Shown: positions 25,288 to 36,642 of the stretch, piece after piece
Layout of the letters: every line of letters starts with the position of its first letter
Numbering within the stretch: the stretch's first letter is position 1
DNA from: Luteibacter sp. UNCMF331Sha3.1
GTDB taxonomy: Bacteria > Pseudomonadota > Gammaproteobacteria > Xanthomonadales > Rhodanobacteraceae
Length of the DNA: 60,038 nt
Reading direction: 5' to 3'
Assembly: GCF_900109915.1 (NCBI RefSeq)
Contig: NZ_FOBU01000006.1
Coordinates: 1 to 60,038, forward strand
Notes under the pieces: model-generated
What the model was told of the DNA's origin: nothing
Seen by the model: only the letters and a program-made list of their open reading frames with translations
The model's database searches: none
Translations under genes and position numbers: made by a program

Positions 25288-25833
25288 TCAGCCATAGCGA
25301 AAGCACTCGACCGCGTGATCGTTGACCATCCCGGTCGATTGCATCATGGCGTGGCAAATCGCCGTACCGGCGAAGCGGAAGCCCTTTGCACGTAATGCGT
25401 CGCTCATCCGGTCCGAGGCCTCGCTGCGCCCCGGCAGCGGATCCGCGTTTGCCCGGCGACGCGTGAGATTCGGGTCGACGAACCCCCACAAAAAGGTAGA
25501 GAGCGAGCCGTGCTCGGCGACGATGCGCAGCGTCGCGCGGGCATTACTGCGGATGGCTTCGATTTTCAGGCGGTTCCGTACGACGCCACGGTCCGAAAGC
25601 ACGACCGCGATATCGTCGTCGGTCATCGCCGCGATGCGTGCGATGTCGAACCCGTGGAACGCCGCGCGGAGGGAATCGCGTTTCGCGAGCACCGTGCGCA
25701 GCGCGAGGCCCGCCTGCACCGTGCAGAGCGCGAGCCGCTCGAAGATCTGGCGATCGTCGTGCACGGGCACGCCCCATTCCGTATCGTGAAACGCGCGCTC
25801 GATGTCGCTCCGCTCTGCCCAGGTGCAACGCAT
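25288..25833 (-). CDS. tag: DNA-3-methyladenine glycosylase I
   Basis: 181 residues. Zinc ligands of the TAG family are visible: Cys3 in MRCTWAE, His in FHDTEWGVPVHDD, and the C-terminal AICHAMMQSTGMVNDHAVECF. It excises 3-methyladenine in base-excision repair. ATG 25833 was chosen over the longer frame to 25869 because MRCTW is the family N-terminus and a GAGG-type site precedes it. Convergent with bioC. Confidence 0.93.
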   Translation of the reverse strand: MRCTWAERSDIERAFHDTEWGVPVHDDRQIFERLALCTVQAGLALRTVLAKRDSLRAAFHGFDIARIAAMTDDDIAVVLSDRGVVRNRLKIEAIRSNARATLRIVAEHGSLSTFLWGFVDPNLTRRRANADPLPGRSEASDRMSDALRAKGFRFAGTAICHAMMQSTGMVNDHAVECFRYG

Positions 25834-25981
25834 GGTTCCGCCCCTCGTCCCTTTTCGAGAGGCGAGCATATCGTCGGGGCAGCGCCGTCAATGTCCGCAG
25901 AGTCCTTGCGCTGCTGTCCGTGCGGGTGGCTGCGACGGCGCGCGTGTGGACGTCATCCCAATGGGCGACGCCCACACGATT

Positions 25982-26926
25982 TCACCACGGCAACGCGTCG
26001 AGATCGACGTTGCCACCCGTCAGCACGACACCGACGTGGCGCCCGGCGAACCGCTCCGGATAGCGCAACGCGGCGGCCAGCACGGTCGCGCTCGACACCT
26101 CCACGACGATGCGCAACTCGGTCCAGAGCAGACGCATCGCATCGATCGCCTCCTCGTCGCTCACGCGCCGCACGTCGACGCCGTGATCGCGCAGGACATG
26201 GAAGTTGGGCTCGCCCAGCAGCGTGCGCAGACCGTCGCAGACGGTGTGCGGCGTGAAAGACCCCACACGCTCGCCGGCGTCGAGCGAACGCGCCGTGTCG
26301 TCGGCCCCTTCGGGCTCCGCGGCGACGAGGTGGATGCCCGGATCGATGCCGTGCGCGGCGATGGCGCAGCCCGAGGCGAGCCCGCCGCCGCCGACCGGAA
26401 ACAGCAACGTGTCGATGCCGGGAGCCTGGCGCAGGAGTTCGGGAACGAGCGTGCCCTGCCCCGCCATGACGAGCGGATCGGCATAGGGATGCACGAGTCG
26501 CGCGCCCGTCCGCGCCTGCACATCGGCCGCCATCGCCTCGCGCGCGGCCGTGGTAGGCGCGCAGCGGTGGACGATCGCGCCGGCGGCGACGATGGCGTCG
26601 ACCTTCGCCTTCACCGCGCCGTCGGGTACGACCACGTGCGCGGGAATGCCACGCGTACGCGCCGCCATGGCGAGCGCGTTGCCATGGTTGCCCGACGAGT
26701 GCGTCACGACACCGTTGGCGGCCTCGTCGTCACCCAGCGACCACACGGCATTCGTGGCGCCACGAAACTTGAACGCACCACCCCGCTGCAGGTTTTCGCA
26801 CTTGAAGACGAAACGCGCACCGACGAGTGCGTCGATACGATCGCTGCGCAGTACCGGCGTCACCAGCGCGTGGGGCGCGATGCGCGCCGCCGCATCGCGG
26901 ACGTCGGCGAAGGCGGGAAGCGTCAC
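25982..26926 (-). CDS. Threonine/serine dehydratase family protein (PLP)
   Basis: 314 residues from GTG 26926, chosen because it overlaps the mutarotase stop as GTGA. PLP lysine is in GGAFKFRGATNA (about residue 55), phosphate loop VGGGGLASG near 182, and SSGNHGNA provides the substrate loop. Catabolic threonine/serine dehydratases and serine racemases share this architecture, without the C-terminal ACT domain of biosynthetic IlvA. It yields 2-oxo acids and ammonia. Coupled with the mutarotase gene upstream, although no metabolic link is evident. Confidence 0.85.
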   Translation of the reverse strand: MTLPAFADVRDAAARIAPHALVTPVLRSDRIDALVGARFVFKCENLQRGGAFKFRGATNAVWSLGDDEAANGVVTHSSGNHGNALAMAARTRGIPAHVVVPDGAVKAKVDAIVAAGAIVHRCAPTTAAREAMAADVQARTGARLVHPYADPLVMAGQGTLVPELLRQAPGIDTLLFPVGGGGLASGCAIAAHGIDPGIHLVAAEPEGADDTARSLDAGERVGSFTPHTVCDGLRTLLGEPNFHVLRDHGVDVRRVSDEEAIDAMRLLWTELRIVVEVSSATVLAAALRYPERFAGRHVGVVLTGGNVDLDALPW

Positions 26927-27924
26927 GCGGCGAACTCCACCCCGCACAGGAACGTCTTCTTCTCGCCGGGCGGCAGACGGATCAGCGGCGCGCAGTCGTC
27001 GCGATTGAAAGCGTCGGGGATGCATTCCATCGGCTCCAGTGCCACGGATTTGCGCGCGTCGCGCTCCGCGGTGTCGGACGTGAATGCGAGCATGACACCC
27101 TTCGTCTGCCAGACGGCGATGGATTCGCCCGTCGCCGGATCGCGCAGTCGCGTGCGCGCACGCCCGTCGGCATCGAGCTGCAGGTCGGCGAAGGTGTGGT
27201 TCAGCTCGACGTCGCCGATGGTGCGCGGCGAACGGAAGTCGATGCGAGGGTCCGCCTTGTCGAGCGACGTCCACGCGCGTGTCCCCGCCAGCGGGATGAA
27301 GTCTTCGCGCGCGGCGATCACCGTGTCGGCTGGCACCTGGAGTTCCCAGGTTTCGATCGGGTTGTCGGAAAGCCGGAAGTACGGGTGCCATCCGAAGAAC
27401 GTGGGCGCGTCGTGCTTGCCGACGTTATGTGTCTCTGCCTTGAGCGTGAGTCCGTCGTTGTCCAGCGTGAACGTGACCGAGACATCGAGCGCGAACGGAT
27501 ATCCCGGCTGATCGTCCGGCCGGATCTTCGCGCTCAGGGTGACGGCGGCGTGCGTGTCGTCCGCCTTTTCGCGATCGAGGTGGAACGTCGCACCCCGCAG
27601 GAAGCCGTGGCGACTGGCCCGATCCGCGCCCACGGCGCCCGGCTGCAAATCGTAAGCCGTTCCTTCAAACGTATAGCGTGCGTCGTCCACGCGGTTCGCG
27701 AACGGCGTCATGATCGCGAAGCGGGAGCCCGTGTGCTTGACGAGCTCCTTCTCGCTCCGGAAGCCGTCGGCGATATCGTGCATCTTCCCGCGCTTTTCGG
27801 TGGCGATCGACAGGACCGTGGCGCCGCGCAGCGCGATGCGGATCTCGCGCTCGGCGTCGCGGTCGACCAGCAGCACCAGCTCCTGCTCGCCTAGCCGGGA
27901 GCGCGCAATCGTGAAACGGGACAT
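26923..27924 (-). CDS. Aldose 1-epimerase / D-hexose-6-phosphate mutarotase family protein
   Basis: 333 residues. Galactose mutarotase-like beta-sandwich features include FAIMTPFANRVDDARYTFEG, HGFLRGATF (His), PTFFGWHPYF (catalytic-type His) and CIPDAFNRDD. Start at 27924 (MSRFTIARSR) is supported by AAGGAAG 7 nt upstream. It would equilibrate alpha and beta sugar anomers. The N-terminal ~35 residues of the longer frame are non-coding and face the divergent pepN promoter. First gene of a two-gene unit with the dehydratase. Confidence 0.85.
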   Translation of the reverse strand: MSRFTIARSRLGEQELVLLVDRDAEREIRIALRGATVLSIATEKRGKMHDIADGFRSEKELVKHTGSRFAIMTPFANRVDDARYTFEGTAYDLQPGAVGADRASRHGFLRGATFHLDREKADDTHAAVTLSAKIRPDDQPGYPFALDVSVTFTLDNDGLTLKAETHNVGKHDAPTFFGWHPYFRLSDNPIETWELQVPADTVIAAREDFIPLAGTRAWTSLDKADPRIDFRSPRTIGDVELNHTFADLQLDADGRARTRLRDPATGESIAVWQTKGVMLAFTSDTAERDARKSVALEPMECIPDAFNRDDCAPLIRLPPGEKKTFLCGVEFAA

Positions 27925-27997
27925 GGGGTGACTTCCTTTTGACGGGTTCGACCGCATGTTAGCCTGCCTGACATACCAGACAAACGTTGCCCCCGCC

Positions 27998-30646
27998 ATG
28001 AGCGATCGTTCAGACGCCCCCACCGCCATCGTCCGCCTTGCCGACTATCGGGCGCCCGCCTGGTCCGTCCGGCACGTGGCCCTGGAGTTCGACCTCGGGA
28101 TCGATCGCACGGAGGTTCTTGCGACGCTCGAACTGTCCCGGGAGGCCGACGAGCCGGTACGCCTGAACGGCGAAGGTCTGGAACTGCTCTCCCTCGATGT
28201 GGACGGCCGCCGCCTCGGCGACGGCGAGTACATCCTCGCCAACGGCGTGCTCGAGTTCGCGGTGGCGTCCGCCGAATGCACGGTGACGACGCGCGTCGCG
28301 CTGCGCCCGGCGGAAAACACGGCCTTCGAGGGGCTCTACCTCTCGGGTAGTCGCGAGAAGGGTTTCCTGCTCACGCAGTGCGAGGCCGAGGGTTTCCGTC
28401 ACATCACCTTTTTCCCCGACCGGCCCGACGTGCTCTCGAAGTACACGGTGACGCTGCGCGCCGACAAGGCACGCTTCCCGGTGTTGCTCGCCGGCGGCAA
28501 TCCGGACGGCGACGGCGACCTGCCCGAGGGACGGCACTGGGCGCGCTTCGTCGACCCGCACCCGAAGCCGAGCTACCTGTTCGCGCTGGTCGCGGGCCGG
28601 CTGGAGCGCATCAGCCACGACTACACGACCGCCGACGGTCGCGCCGTCGCGCTACACATCTGGGCCGAGGCGGACGTCATCGACCGCTGCGACTACGCGA
28701 TGGATTCGCTGATCCGCTCCATGCGGTGGGACGAACGCGCGTACGGAAGAAATTACGATCTCGATGTCTTCCACGTCGTCGCCACGCATGATTTCAACAT
28801 GGGCGCGATGGAGAACAAGGGTCTCAACATCTTCAACGCGAAGTACCTGCTCGCGGATCCCGATTCGAGCACCGACGACGAATACCGTCACGTCGAGGCC
28901 GTGGTGGCGCACGAGTATTTCCACAACTGGAGCGGCAACCGCGTCACGTGCCGCGACTGGTTCCAGCTGAGCCTGAAAGAAGGCCTGACCGTCTATCGAG
29001 AGCAGAGTTTCTCGGCGGACATGAATTCCGCGCCACTGAAGCGCATCGAAGACGTCGCGCTCCTGCGCCGCGCGCAATTCCCCGAGGACGCCGGCCCGCT
29101 GTCGCATCCCGTGCGTCCGTCGCAGTACAGCGAGATCAACAATTTCTATACGGCCACGGTCTACGAGAAGGGCTCCGAACTCGTCCGCATGCTCGCCGGG
29201 CACCTCGGTGCCGATGGATTCCGCCGGGGCATGGATCTGTATTTCGAACGTAACGATGGACGCGCCGCCACGATCGAGGATTTTCTCGGCGCGCTCGGCG
29301 ACGCGAACGGCGTCGACCTGTCGGCATACCTCGGCTGGTACGGCCAGGCGGGGACGCCGCGCCTCACGGCGGAAGGACGCCACGATCCGGCACAGGGCCG
29401 CTTCCGCCTGACGCTGCGCCAGCGCACGCCGGCGACGGCGGGCCAGACGACGAAGAAGGCCTTGCCGATCCCGGTGCGTCTGTCGCTGTTCGACCGCGAG
29501 GGTCGCGCGCTGCCGCTGCGTCTCGAGGGTGAAGCGGTGGCGGGCGGAACAGAGCGCACGGTGGTGCTCGACGGGGCGGAACGCAGCATCGTGTTCGAAG
29601 ACATCGCCCGGCCGCCCGTGCCGTCGCTGCTGCGTGGCTTTTCGGCGCCCGTCATCCTCGAATGCGACTACCAGCCCGACGAGCTCGCCGTGCTGCTGCG
29701 CCACGACCCCGACGGTTTCAATCGCTGGGAGGCCGGCCAGCAACTCGCGGGACTGGCCTACGACGATGCGCGCGACGGCCGGCTGACGGGTGCCGCGCTC
29801 ACCGCCTGGAGCCAGGCGCTTGCCGACCTCTTCCGCGACGCGTCGGTGGAAGACGCCCTGCTGGCCGAACTCCTCACGCCGCCCGGCGAGATCGAGCTGG
29901 TCGAACGCCAGGCCGAGCGCGATCCCGACCGCATCCGTGCCTCGCGGCAGGCGATGCTGCGCGCGCTGGCGCAGCGCATCGGCGTGGACGCGCTGCGCCA
30001 GCGCTACGACCGGCTCCGCGAGGCGACCAGCGCATCGCTCGATGCCGCGAGCCAGGCACGCCGCCAGCTGAAGCGCCGGGTCCTCGATCTGCTGGCGCTG
30101 GTGGACGTCGAGGGCGCGACGCATCTCGCCGCGGCGCAGTACGAGCAGGCGCCCGGGATGACCGACCGTCTCGCCGCACAGGCGACCCTCGCGACCCATG
30201 CGCCCGAAGCGGCCCTGGCCTCGATCGCGCACTTCCGCCGTCGTTACGACGACAACGCACTGGCGCTCGACAAGTGGTTCGCCCTGCAGGCGGCGCTGCC
30301 CGGCGACGGCGCCTTCGCCCGCGTGCGGGCACTGGAGAACGATCCGGCCTTCACCCTGAAGAATCCGAACCGAGTGCAGTCGCTGATCGGCACGTTCGCG
30401 CGCGCCAACCCGACGGGCTTCCACCGTGCCGACGGGGCCGCCTATCGGTGGCTTGCGGATCGCCTCGTGGCCATCGACGCGCTCAATCCCCAGGTCGCGG
30501 CACGGGTGGCGACAGCGTTCAATGGCTGGAAGCGGCTGGAACCGGTGCGCCGCGAAGCCGCCCACGCCGCGGTGTCGGAGCTGGCGGCGCGGAAGGACCT
30601 GTCGCGCGACCTGACGGACATCCTGGCGCGTGTCGCACTGGGCTGA
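27998..30646 (+). CDS. pepN: Aminopeptidase N (M1 family)
   Basis: 882 residues, similar to E. coli PepN (870). The substrate-binding GAMENKG is at 269-275 and the zinc motif HEYFH at 305-309 with the third ligand Glu328, followed by the DWFQLSLKEGLTVYRE segment. The C-terminal half is the helical DUF3458 domain. It removes N-terminal residues from cytoplasmic peptides. Start at 27998 (MSDRSDAPTAIV) is placed by the conserved LADYRAP element just after it. Confidence 0.95.
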   Translation: MSDRSDAPTAIVRLADYRAPAWSVRHVALEFDLGIDRTEVLATLELSREADEPVRLNGEGLELLSLDVDGRRLGDGEYILANGVLEFAVASAECTVTTRVALRPAENTAFEGLYLSGSREKGFLLTQCEAEGFRHITFFPDRPDVLSKYTVTLRADKARFPVLLAGGNPDGDGDLPEGRHWARFVDPHPKPSYLFALVAGRLERISHDYTTADGRAVALHIWAEADVIDRCDYAMDSLIRSMRWDERAYGRNYDLDVFHVVATHDFNMGAMENKGLNIFNAKYLLADPDSSTDDEYRHVEAVVAHEYFHNWSGNRVTCRDWFQLSLKEGLTVYREQSFSADMNSAPLKRIEDVALLRRAQFPEDAGPLSHPVRPSQYSEINNFYTATVYEKGSELVRMLAGHLGADGFRRGMDLYFERNDGRAATIEDFLGALGDANGVDLSAYLGWYGQAGTPRLTAEGRHDPAQGRFRLTLRQRTPATAGQTTKKALPIPVRLSLFDREGRALPLRLEGEAVAGGTERTVVLDGAERSIVFEDIARPPVPSLLRGFSAPVILECDYQPDELAVLLRHDPDGFNRWEAGQQLAGLAYDDARDGRLTGAALTAWSQALADLFRDASVEDALLAELLTPPGEIELVERQAERDPDRIRASRQAMLRALAQRIGVDALRQRYDRLREATSASLDAASQARRQLKRRVLDLLALVDVEGATHLAAAQYEQAPGMTDRLAAQATLATHAPEAALASIAHFRRRYDDNALALDKWFALQAALPGDGAFARVRALENDPAFTLKNPNRVQSLIGTFARANPTGFHRADGAAYRWLADRLVAIDALNPQVAARVATAFNGWKRLEPVRREAAHAAVSELAARKDLSRDLTDILARVALG

Positions 30647-30783
30647 AACGTGCGCTCAATCACGCTCCCTTGTCATGGCATGTAAAAAACTGACGTACTG
30701 CGTCACTGTTTGCCGGAACAGAGCACTTTTTTGACGCAAAAGTCACACACGGTTCATTGGGACGGTGTATGTTTGCTCCCAAC

Positions 30784-30892
30784 GAAGAAAGCCGCGACAA
30801 GTCGCGGCTCTTCGTGCCAGTCACTCGGTTTCTGGCGCCCGGCAGCACGGTCATCCTGGATTCCCCCTGTTCCTGAGACCGCCGGGCGCCAG
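30784..30892. ncRNA. Candidate structured RNA, strand uncertain
   Basis: A hairpin CGAAGA..AGCCGCGAC-AA-GTCGCGGCTCTTCG (30784-30814) is followed on the plus strand by a perfect 12-bp stem CTGGCGCCCGGC/GCCGGGCGCCAG (30832-30843 with 30881-30892) whose loop holds a second GGTC/GACC pairing and a CCCCC run. Read on the minus strand, the first hairpin ends in TTTCTTCGTT and looks like a terminator. No convincing promoter was found on either strand, and no known RNA family was recognised. Confidence 0.3.
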
Positions 30893-31083
30893 ATCTCATT
30901 CGTCGAACCGAATGGGGCATCCTTGCCCGCATCCCGCTTCCTTCCCCCAGCACGCAGCCAGACCCCTGTGTCCGGCCTCGGCGCGCGGATGATCGCGCAG
31001 CGTCTGCCCGTGGGAAGTGCCCCGTAGGTCAAGCATGAGTCGTGCCATCGTTCCCGATGTCGCCCGTGACGCCACCATGTCCT

Positions 31084-31150
31084 GTGGGAGCGGCCTTGGC
31101 CGCGATGGGTGCTCGCGGCAAGGACCCATCGCGGCCAAGGCCGCTCCCAC
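31084..31150. repeat. REP element, GGCCTTGGCC core
   Basis: Starts GTGGGAGCGGCCTTGGCCGC and ends with the exact complementary arm GCGGCCAAGGCCGCTCCCAC; the inner part GATGGGT/ACCCATC also pairs, and the loop is gctcgcggcaagg. Same family as the pair at 19422. Confidence 0.9.
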
Positions 31151-31229
31151 ACCAGCAGAACCCGCTGTCACGGCAGCGGCAGCCGGACCGGCGTAAAATG
31201 TTCCCTCCGGCATCACCGACCCCTCTCCC

Positions 31230-33104
31230 ATGTTGCACAACGAAACCTACGACGTGATCGTGGTCGGCGGCGGCCACGCCGGCACCGAGGCCGCGCTGGC
31301 CTCCGCCAGGGCCGGCGCCCGCACGCTCCTGCTCAGCCACAACATCGAGACGATCGGCCAGATGAGCTGCAACCCCGCGATCGGCGGGATCGGCAAGGGC
31401 CACCTCGTCAAGGAGATCGATGCGCTCGGCGGGGCCATGGGCATCGCCGCCGATCGGGCAGGCATCCAGTGGCGGACGCTCAACGCTTCGAAGGGGCCGG
31501 CCGTGCGCGCGACGCGCTGCCAGGCGGATCGCGCACTCTACAAGGCTGCGATTCGCCACATCGTCGAGACGCAGCCGAATCTCTCGCTGTTCCAGCAGGC
31601 GGTCGACGACCTCATCCTGATCGACGGTCGCGTCGCCGGCGTGCGTACGCAGATGGGACTCGACTTCCATGCCCCCGCCGTCGTGCTGACGGCGGGCACG
31701 TTCCTCGCCGGCAAGATCCATATCGGCCCCGCGCAGTACGCCGGCGGACGCGCGGGCGACCCGCCGGCGTCGACGCTCGCCGCGAAGCTCCGCGAGCTGC
31801 CGGTCGCCGCCGATCGCCTGAAGACCGGCACGCCGCCGCGCATCGACAGCCGCACCATCGACTTCTCGCGGCTGGAGGAACAGCGGGGCGACGATCCGAT
31901 GCCGCACTTTTCGTTCATGGGGTCGGCGGCCGATCATCCGCGCCAGGTGAGCTGCTGGATCACGCAGACCACGAACGAGACGCACGACCTCATCCGCGGC
32001 TCGCTCGACCGCTCGCCGCTGTACAGCGGACAGATCGAGGGCGTGGGTCCGCGCTACTGCCCGTCCATCGAAGACAAGGTCGTCCGCTTCGCCGACAAGA
32101 CCTCGCATCAGATCTTCGTGGAACCGGAAGGCCTCGACACGTTCGAGATCTATCCCAACGGCATCTCCACGTCGCTGCCCTTCGACGTGCAGTACGCGCT
32201 GGTCCGCTCGATACCCGGGTTCGAACGCGCGCACATCACACGCCCCGGGTACGCCATCGAATACGACTATTTCGACCCGCGCGGCCTGCATCCGTCACTC
32301 GAGACGAAGGGCATCCCCGGCCTTTACTTCGCGGGCCAGATCAACGGCACCACGGGGTACGAGGAGGCCGGTGCCCAGGGGCTGGTCGCCGGTATGAACG
32401 CCGCGCTCGCCGTGCGCGGCGACGCGCCGTGGACCCCGCGCCGCGACGAAGCCTACATCGGCGTGCTGATCGACGACCTGACGACCAACGGCACCATCGA
32501 GCCGTACCGCATGTTCACCTCGCGCGCCGAGTTCCGGCTGCACCTGCGCGAAGACAACGCCGATCTGCGACTGACGCCGCAAGGCCATGCGCTCGGCGTG
32601 GTGCCCGACGCGCGATTCCGCCGTCTGGAAGCGAAGCGCGAGGCCAGCGAGAAGGAAACGGCGCGACTCCGCGGCCTGTGGGCCGCACCGACGAACGCAC
32701 TGGGCGCGGCGGTCGAACGCACGCTGGGTATCGCCGTCAGTCGCGAGACGCATGCGCTCGATCTGCTCCGTCGCCCGGAGATGGATTACGCGATGCTGAC
32801 CTCCGTACCGGAACTCGGCCCGGCCGTCGCGGACGCCGAAGTCGCCACGCAGGTCGAAGTGCAGGCGAAGTACTCGGGTTACCTCGAACGCCAGCGCGAC
32901 GAGATCGAGCGCCAGCGCCGCCACGAGACCACCGCGATTCCCGAGGGCTTCGACTACGACCGCGTGCGCGGGCTTTCGGCCGAGGTGCTGCTCAAGCTGA
33001 AACGGTCGCTGCCGGCCACGATCGGCCAGGCGTCGCGCATCAGCGGCGTCACACCGGCGGCGATCTCGCTGCTGCTGGTGCACCTGAAACGACGGGCGGC
33101 CTGA
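31230..33104 (+). CDS. mnmG: tRNA uridine 5-carboxymethylaminomethyl modification enzyme, FAD subunit
   Basis: 624 residues, near the 629 of E. coli MnmG (GidA). FAD-binding [12 protein letters not shown] at residues 11-22, [14 protein letters not shown], and [17 protein letters not shown] (about 370-386) are family signatures. With MnmE it installs the cmnm5 group at wobble uridine of certain tRNAs. Two Cys of the catalytic region lie in the SCNP and CWITQTT segments. Confidence 0.97.
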   Translation: MLHNETYDVIVVGGGHAGTEAALASARAGARTLLLSHNIETIGQMSCNPAIGGIGKGHLVKEIDALGGAMGIAADRAGIQWRTLNASKGPAVRATRCQADRALYKAAIRHIVETQPNLSLFQQAVDDLILIDGRVAGVRTQMGLDFHAPAVVLTAGTFLAGKIHIGPAQYAGGRAGDPPASTLAAKLRELPVAADRLKTGTPPRIDSRTIDFSRLEEQRGDDPMPHFSFMGSAADHPRQVSCWITQTTNETHDLIRGSLDRSPLYSGQIEGVGPRYCPSIEDKVVRFADKTSHQIFVEPEGLDTFEIYPNGISTSLPFDVQYALVRSIPGFERAHITRPGYAIEYDYFDPRGLHPSLETKGIPGLYFAGQINGTTGYEEAGAQGLVAGMNAALAVRGDAPWTPRRDEAYIGVLIDDLTTNGTIEPYRMFTSRAEFRLHLREDNADLRLTPQGHALGVVPDARFRRLEAKREASEKETARLRGLWAAPTNALGAAVERTLGIAVSRETHALDLLRRPEMDYAMLTSVPELGPAVADAEVATQVEVQAKYSGYLERQRDEIERQRRHETTAIPEGFDYDRVRGLSAEVLLKLKRSLPATIGQASRISGVTPAAISLLLVHLKRRAA

Positions 33105-33177
33105 CTTCAAGCACCGGCGGCCGCGCCGACCATCTGGCATCATGCCCGGCATCGGGTCAGGTATCGGAAGGAACATC

Positions 33178-33939
33178 ATGCAGGTCTGGATCGGACGAAA
33201 CGGCGAGCGCTTCGGCCCCTATCGGGACGAGGAAATCCGGCAGTGGCTGCGCGACGGCACCTGCCGCCCGGACGAGCTCGGCTGGCACGAGGGCATGACC
33301 GACTGGCGCCCGCTTGGCGAACTCTTTCCGGACGACCGTCCTGCCGCCGGCAGCGTGCCGCCCGTACCGCCTCCACCGCCGCCCTTCATGGGCATCACCG
33401 ACGTCGCCGAGCCCGAGTACGCGGGCTTCTGGCTGCGCTTCGGCGCCTGGGTGATCGACTACCTGATCCTCATGGTGCCCTTCACGATCATCAGCCTGAG
33501 CATGGGCCTCGGCGCGGTGATGAACACCCTTCTCAAGCAGATGGAAACGGATCGGACCGCCGCGATCACGGCATACGCCGACGCCGTCCAGCCGATCACG
33601 TTCGTGCTGCTGGTGCTCGGCTTCATCTACTACGCGTTCTTCGAGAGTTCGAAGTGGCAGGCGACGCCCGGCAAGATGGCGGTCGGGATCCGCGTCACCG
33701 ATGTCGACGGTGCCCGCATCAGCGTGGGTCGCGCCGCGGGGCGCAATGCGATTCGCCTCATCAACGCGTTCACCTTCGTCATCCCGATGGTCTTCTACAT
33801 CGTGGCCGCGTTTACCCAGCGCAAGCAGGGCGTGCACGACCTCCTGGCGAGCACCTATGTGCTGATGGGCCGCGCCGACACGGCGCCGGTCGCGACGCCG
33901 GCACCGCGCAGCGGCCCGGGCGGCTCGTTCGACGCCTGA
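33178..33939 (+). CDS. RDD-domain membrane protein with N-terminal GYF_2 domain
   Basis: 253 residues from ATG 33178 ([15 protein letters not shown]), with GGAAGGA 5 nt upstream. Residues 1-55 form a GYF_2-like domain ([16 protein letters not shown]), 60-76 are a proline-rich linker (PVPPPPPPF), and an RDD domain follows with [32 protein letters not shown] and [24 protein letters not shown] proteins are inner-membrane proteins, some linked to ion transport, but the specific role is unknown. It follows mnmG by 73 nt. Confidence 0.8.
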   Translation: MQVWIGRNGERFGPYRDEEIRQWLRDGTCRPDELGWHEGMTDWRPLGELFPDDRPAAGSVPPVPPPPPPFMGITDVAEPEYAGFWLRFGAWVIDYLILMVPFTIISLSMGLGAVMNTLLKQMETDRTAAITAYADAVQPITFVLLVLGFIYYAFFESSKWQATPGKMAVGIRVTDVDGARISVGRAAGRNAIRLINAFTFVIPMVFYIVAAFTQRKQGVHDLLASTYVLMGRADTAPVATPAPRSGPGGSFDA

Positions 33940-34039
33940 CGCGACTCGCCCCGGCCATCCGGCCGGGGCGATCCCTGTGCTTGCTATCATCGGCGGCCCC
34001 GGCCCTTCGTTCGGCCGGCGAGCAACGCACAGGAAAACC

Positions 34040-36370
<2,331 letters not shown>

Positions 36371-36396
36371 CCGCATCGCACGTTGGCCGGTTTCTT

Positions 36397-36468
36397 GTGT
36401 GGGAGCGCGCTTGCGCGCGAAGGGTGCTTGCCGCGAGCACCCCTTCGCGCGCAAGCGCGCTCCCACAC
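36397..36468. repeat. REP element, GCGCTTGCGC core
   Basis: Arms GTGTGGGAGCGCGCTTGCGCGCGAAGGG and complement, loop tgcttgccgcgagca. Same frame as the 31084 element (GTGGGAGC ends, gccgcgagca loop) but a different stem core. Lies 26 nt after tex and may end its transcript. Confidence 0.9.
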
Positions 36469-36642
36469 GAGCCGTCGCGAATCCCAGAATTTCCTCAGGG
36501 CCGTGACGGCCGACAACGTTCGCGGACGCCACGCCTGACAGGCTTTGCACCGTCTGTAACGGACTGCCGCGCCGCAGCATGCGCTGCCGTATGGCTTCCA
36601 TTACCGTAACGCTTCTCTAACGCCCCACACGGAGTGTCATTC

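Larger units (their letters stand above)
30647..31229. other. Long intergenic region between pepN and mnmG
   Basis: 583 bp with no convincing ORF. It contains a TGACG-N5-CGTCA inverted repeat (30691-30705), two stable hairpins (30784-30814 and 30832-30892), a REP element (31084-31150) and a TAAAAT element (31194-31199) that may be the mnmG -10. Confidence 0.5.

Noticed and set aside
30897-31080. SRP RNA or other known RNA, suggested by GGAAGGAAGC on the minus strand
   Set aside because: Surrounding bases do not form the SRP helix 8 structure, and length and pairing do not fit.
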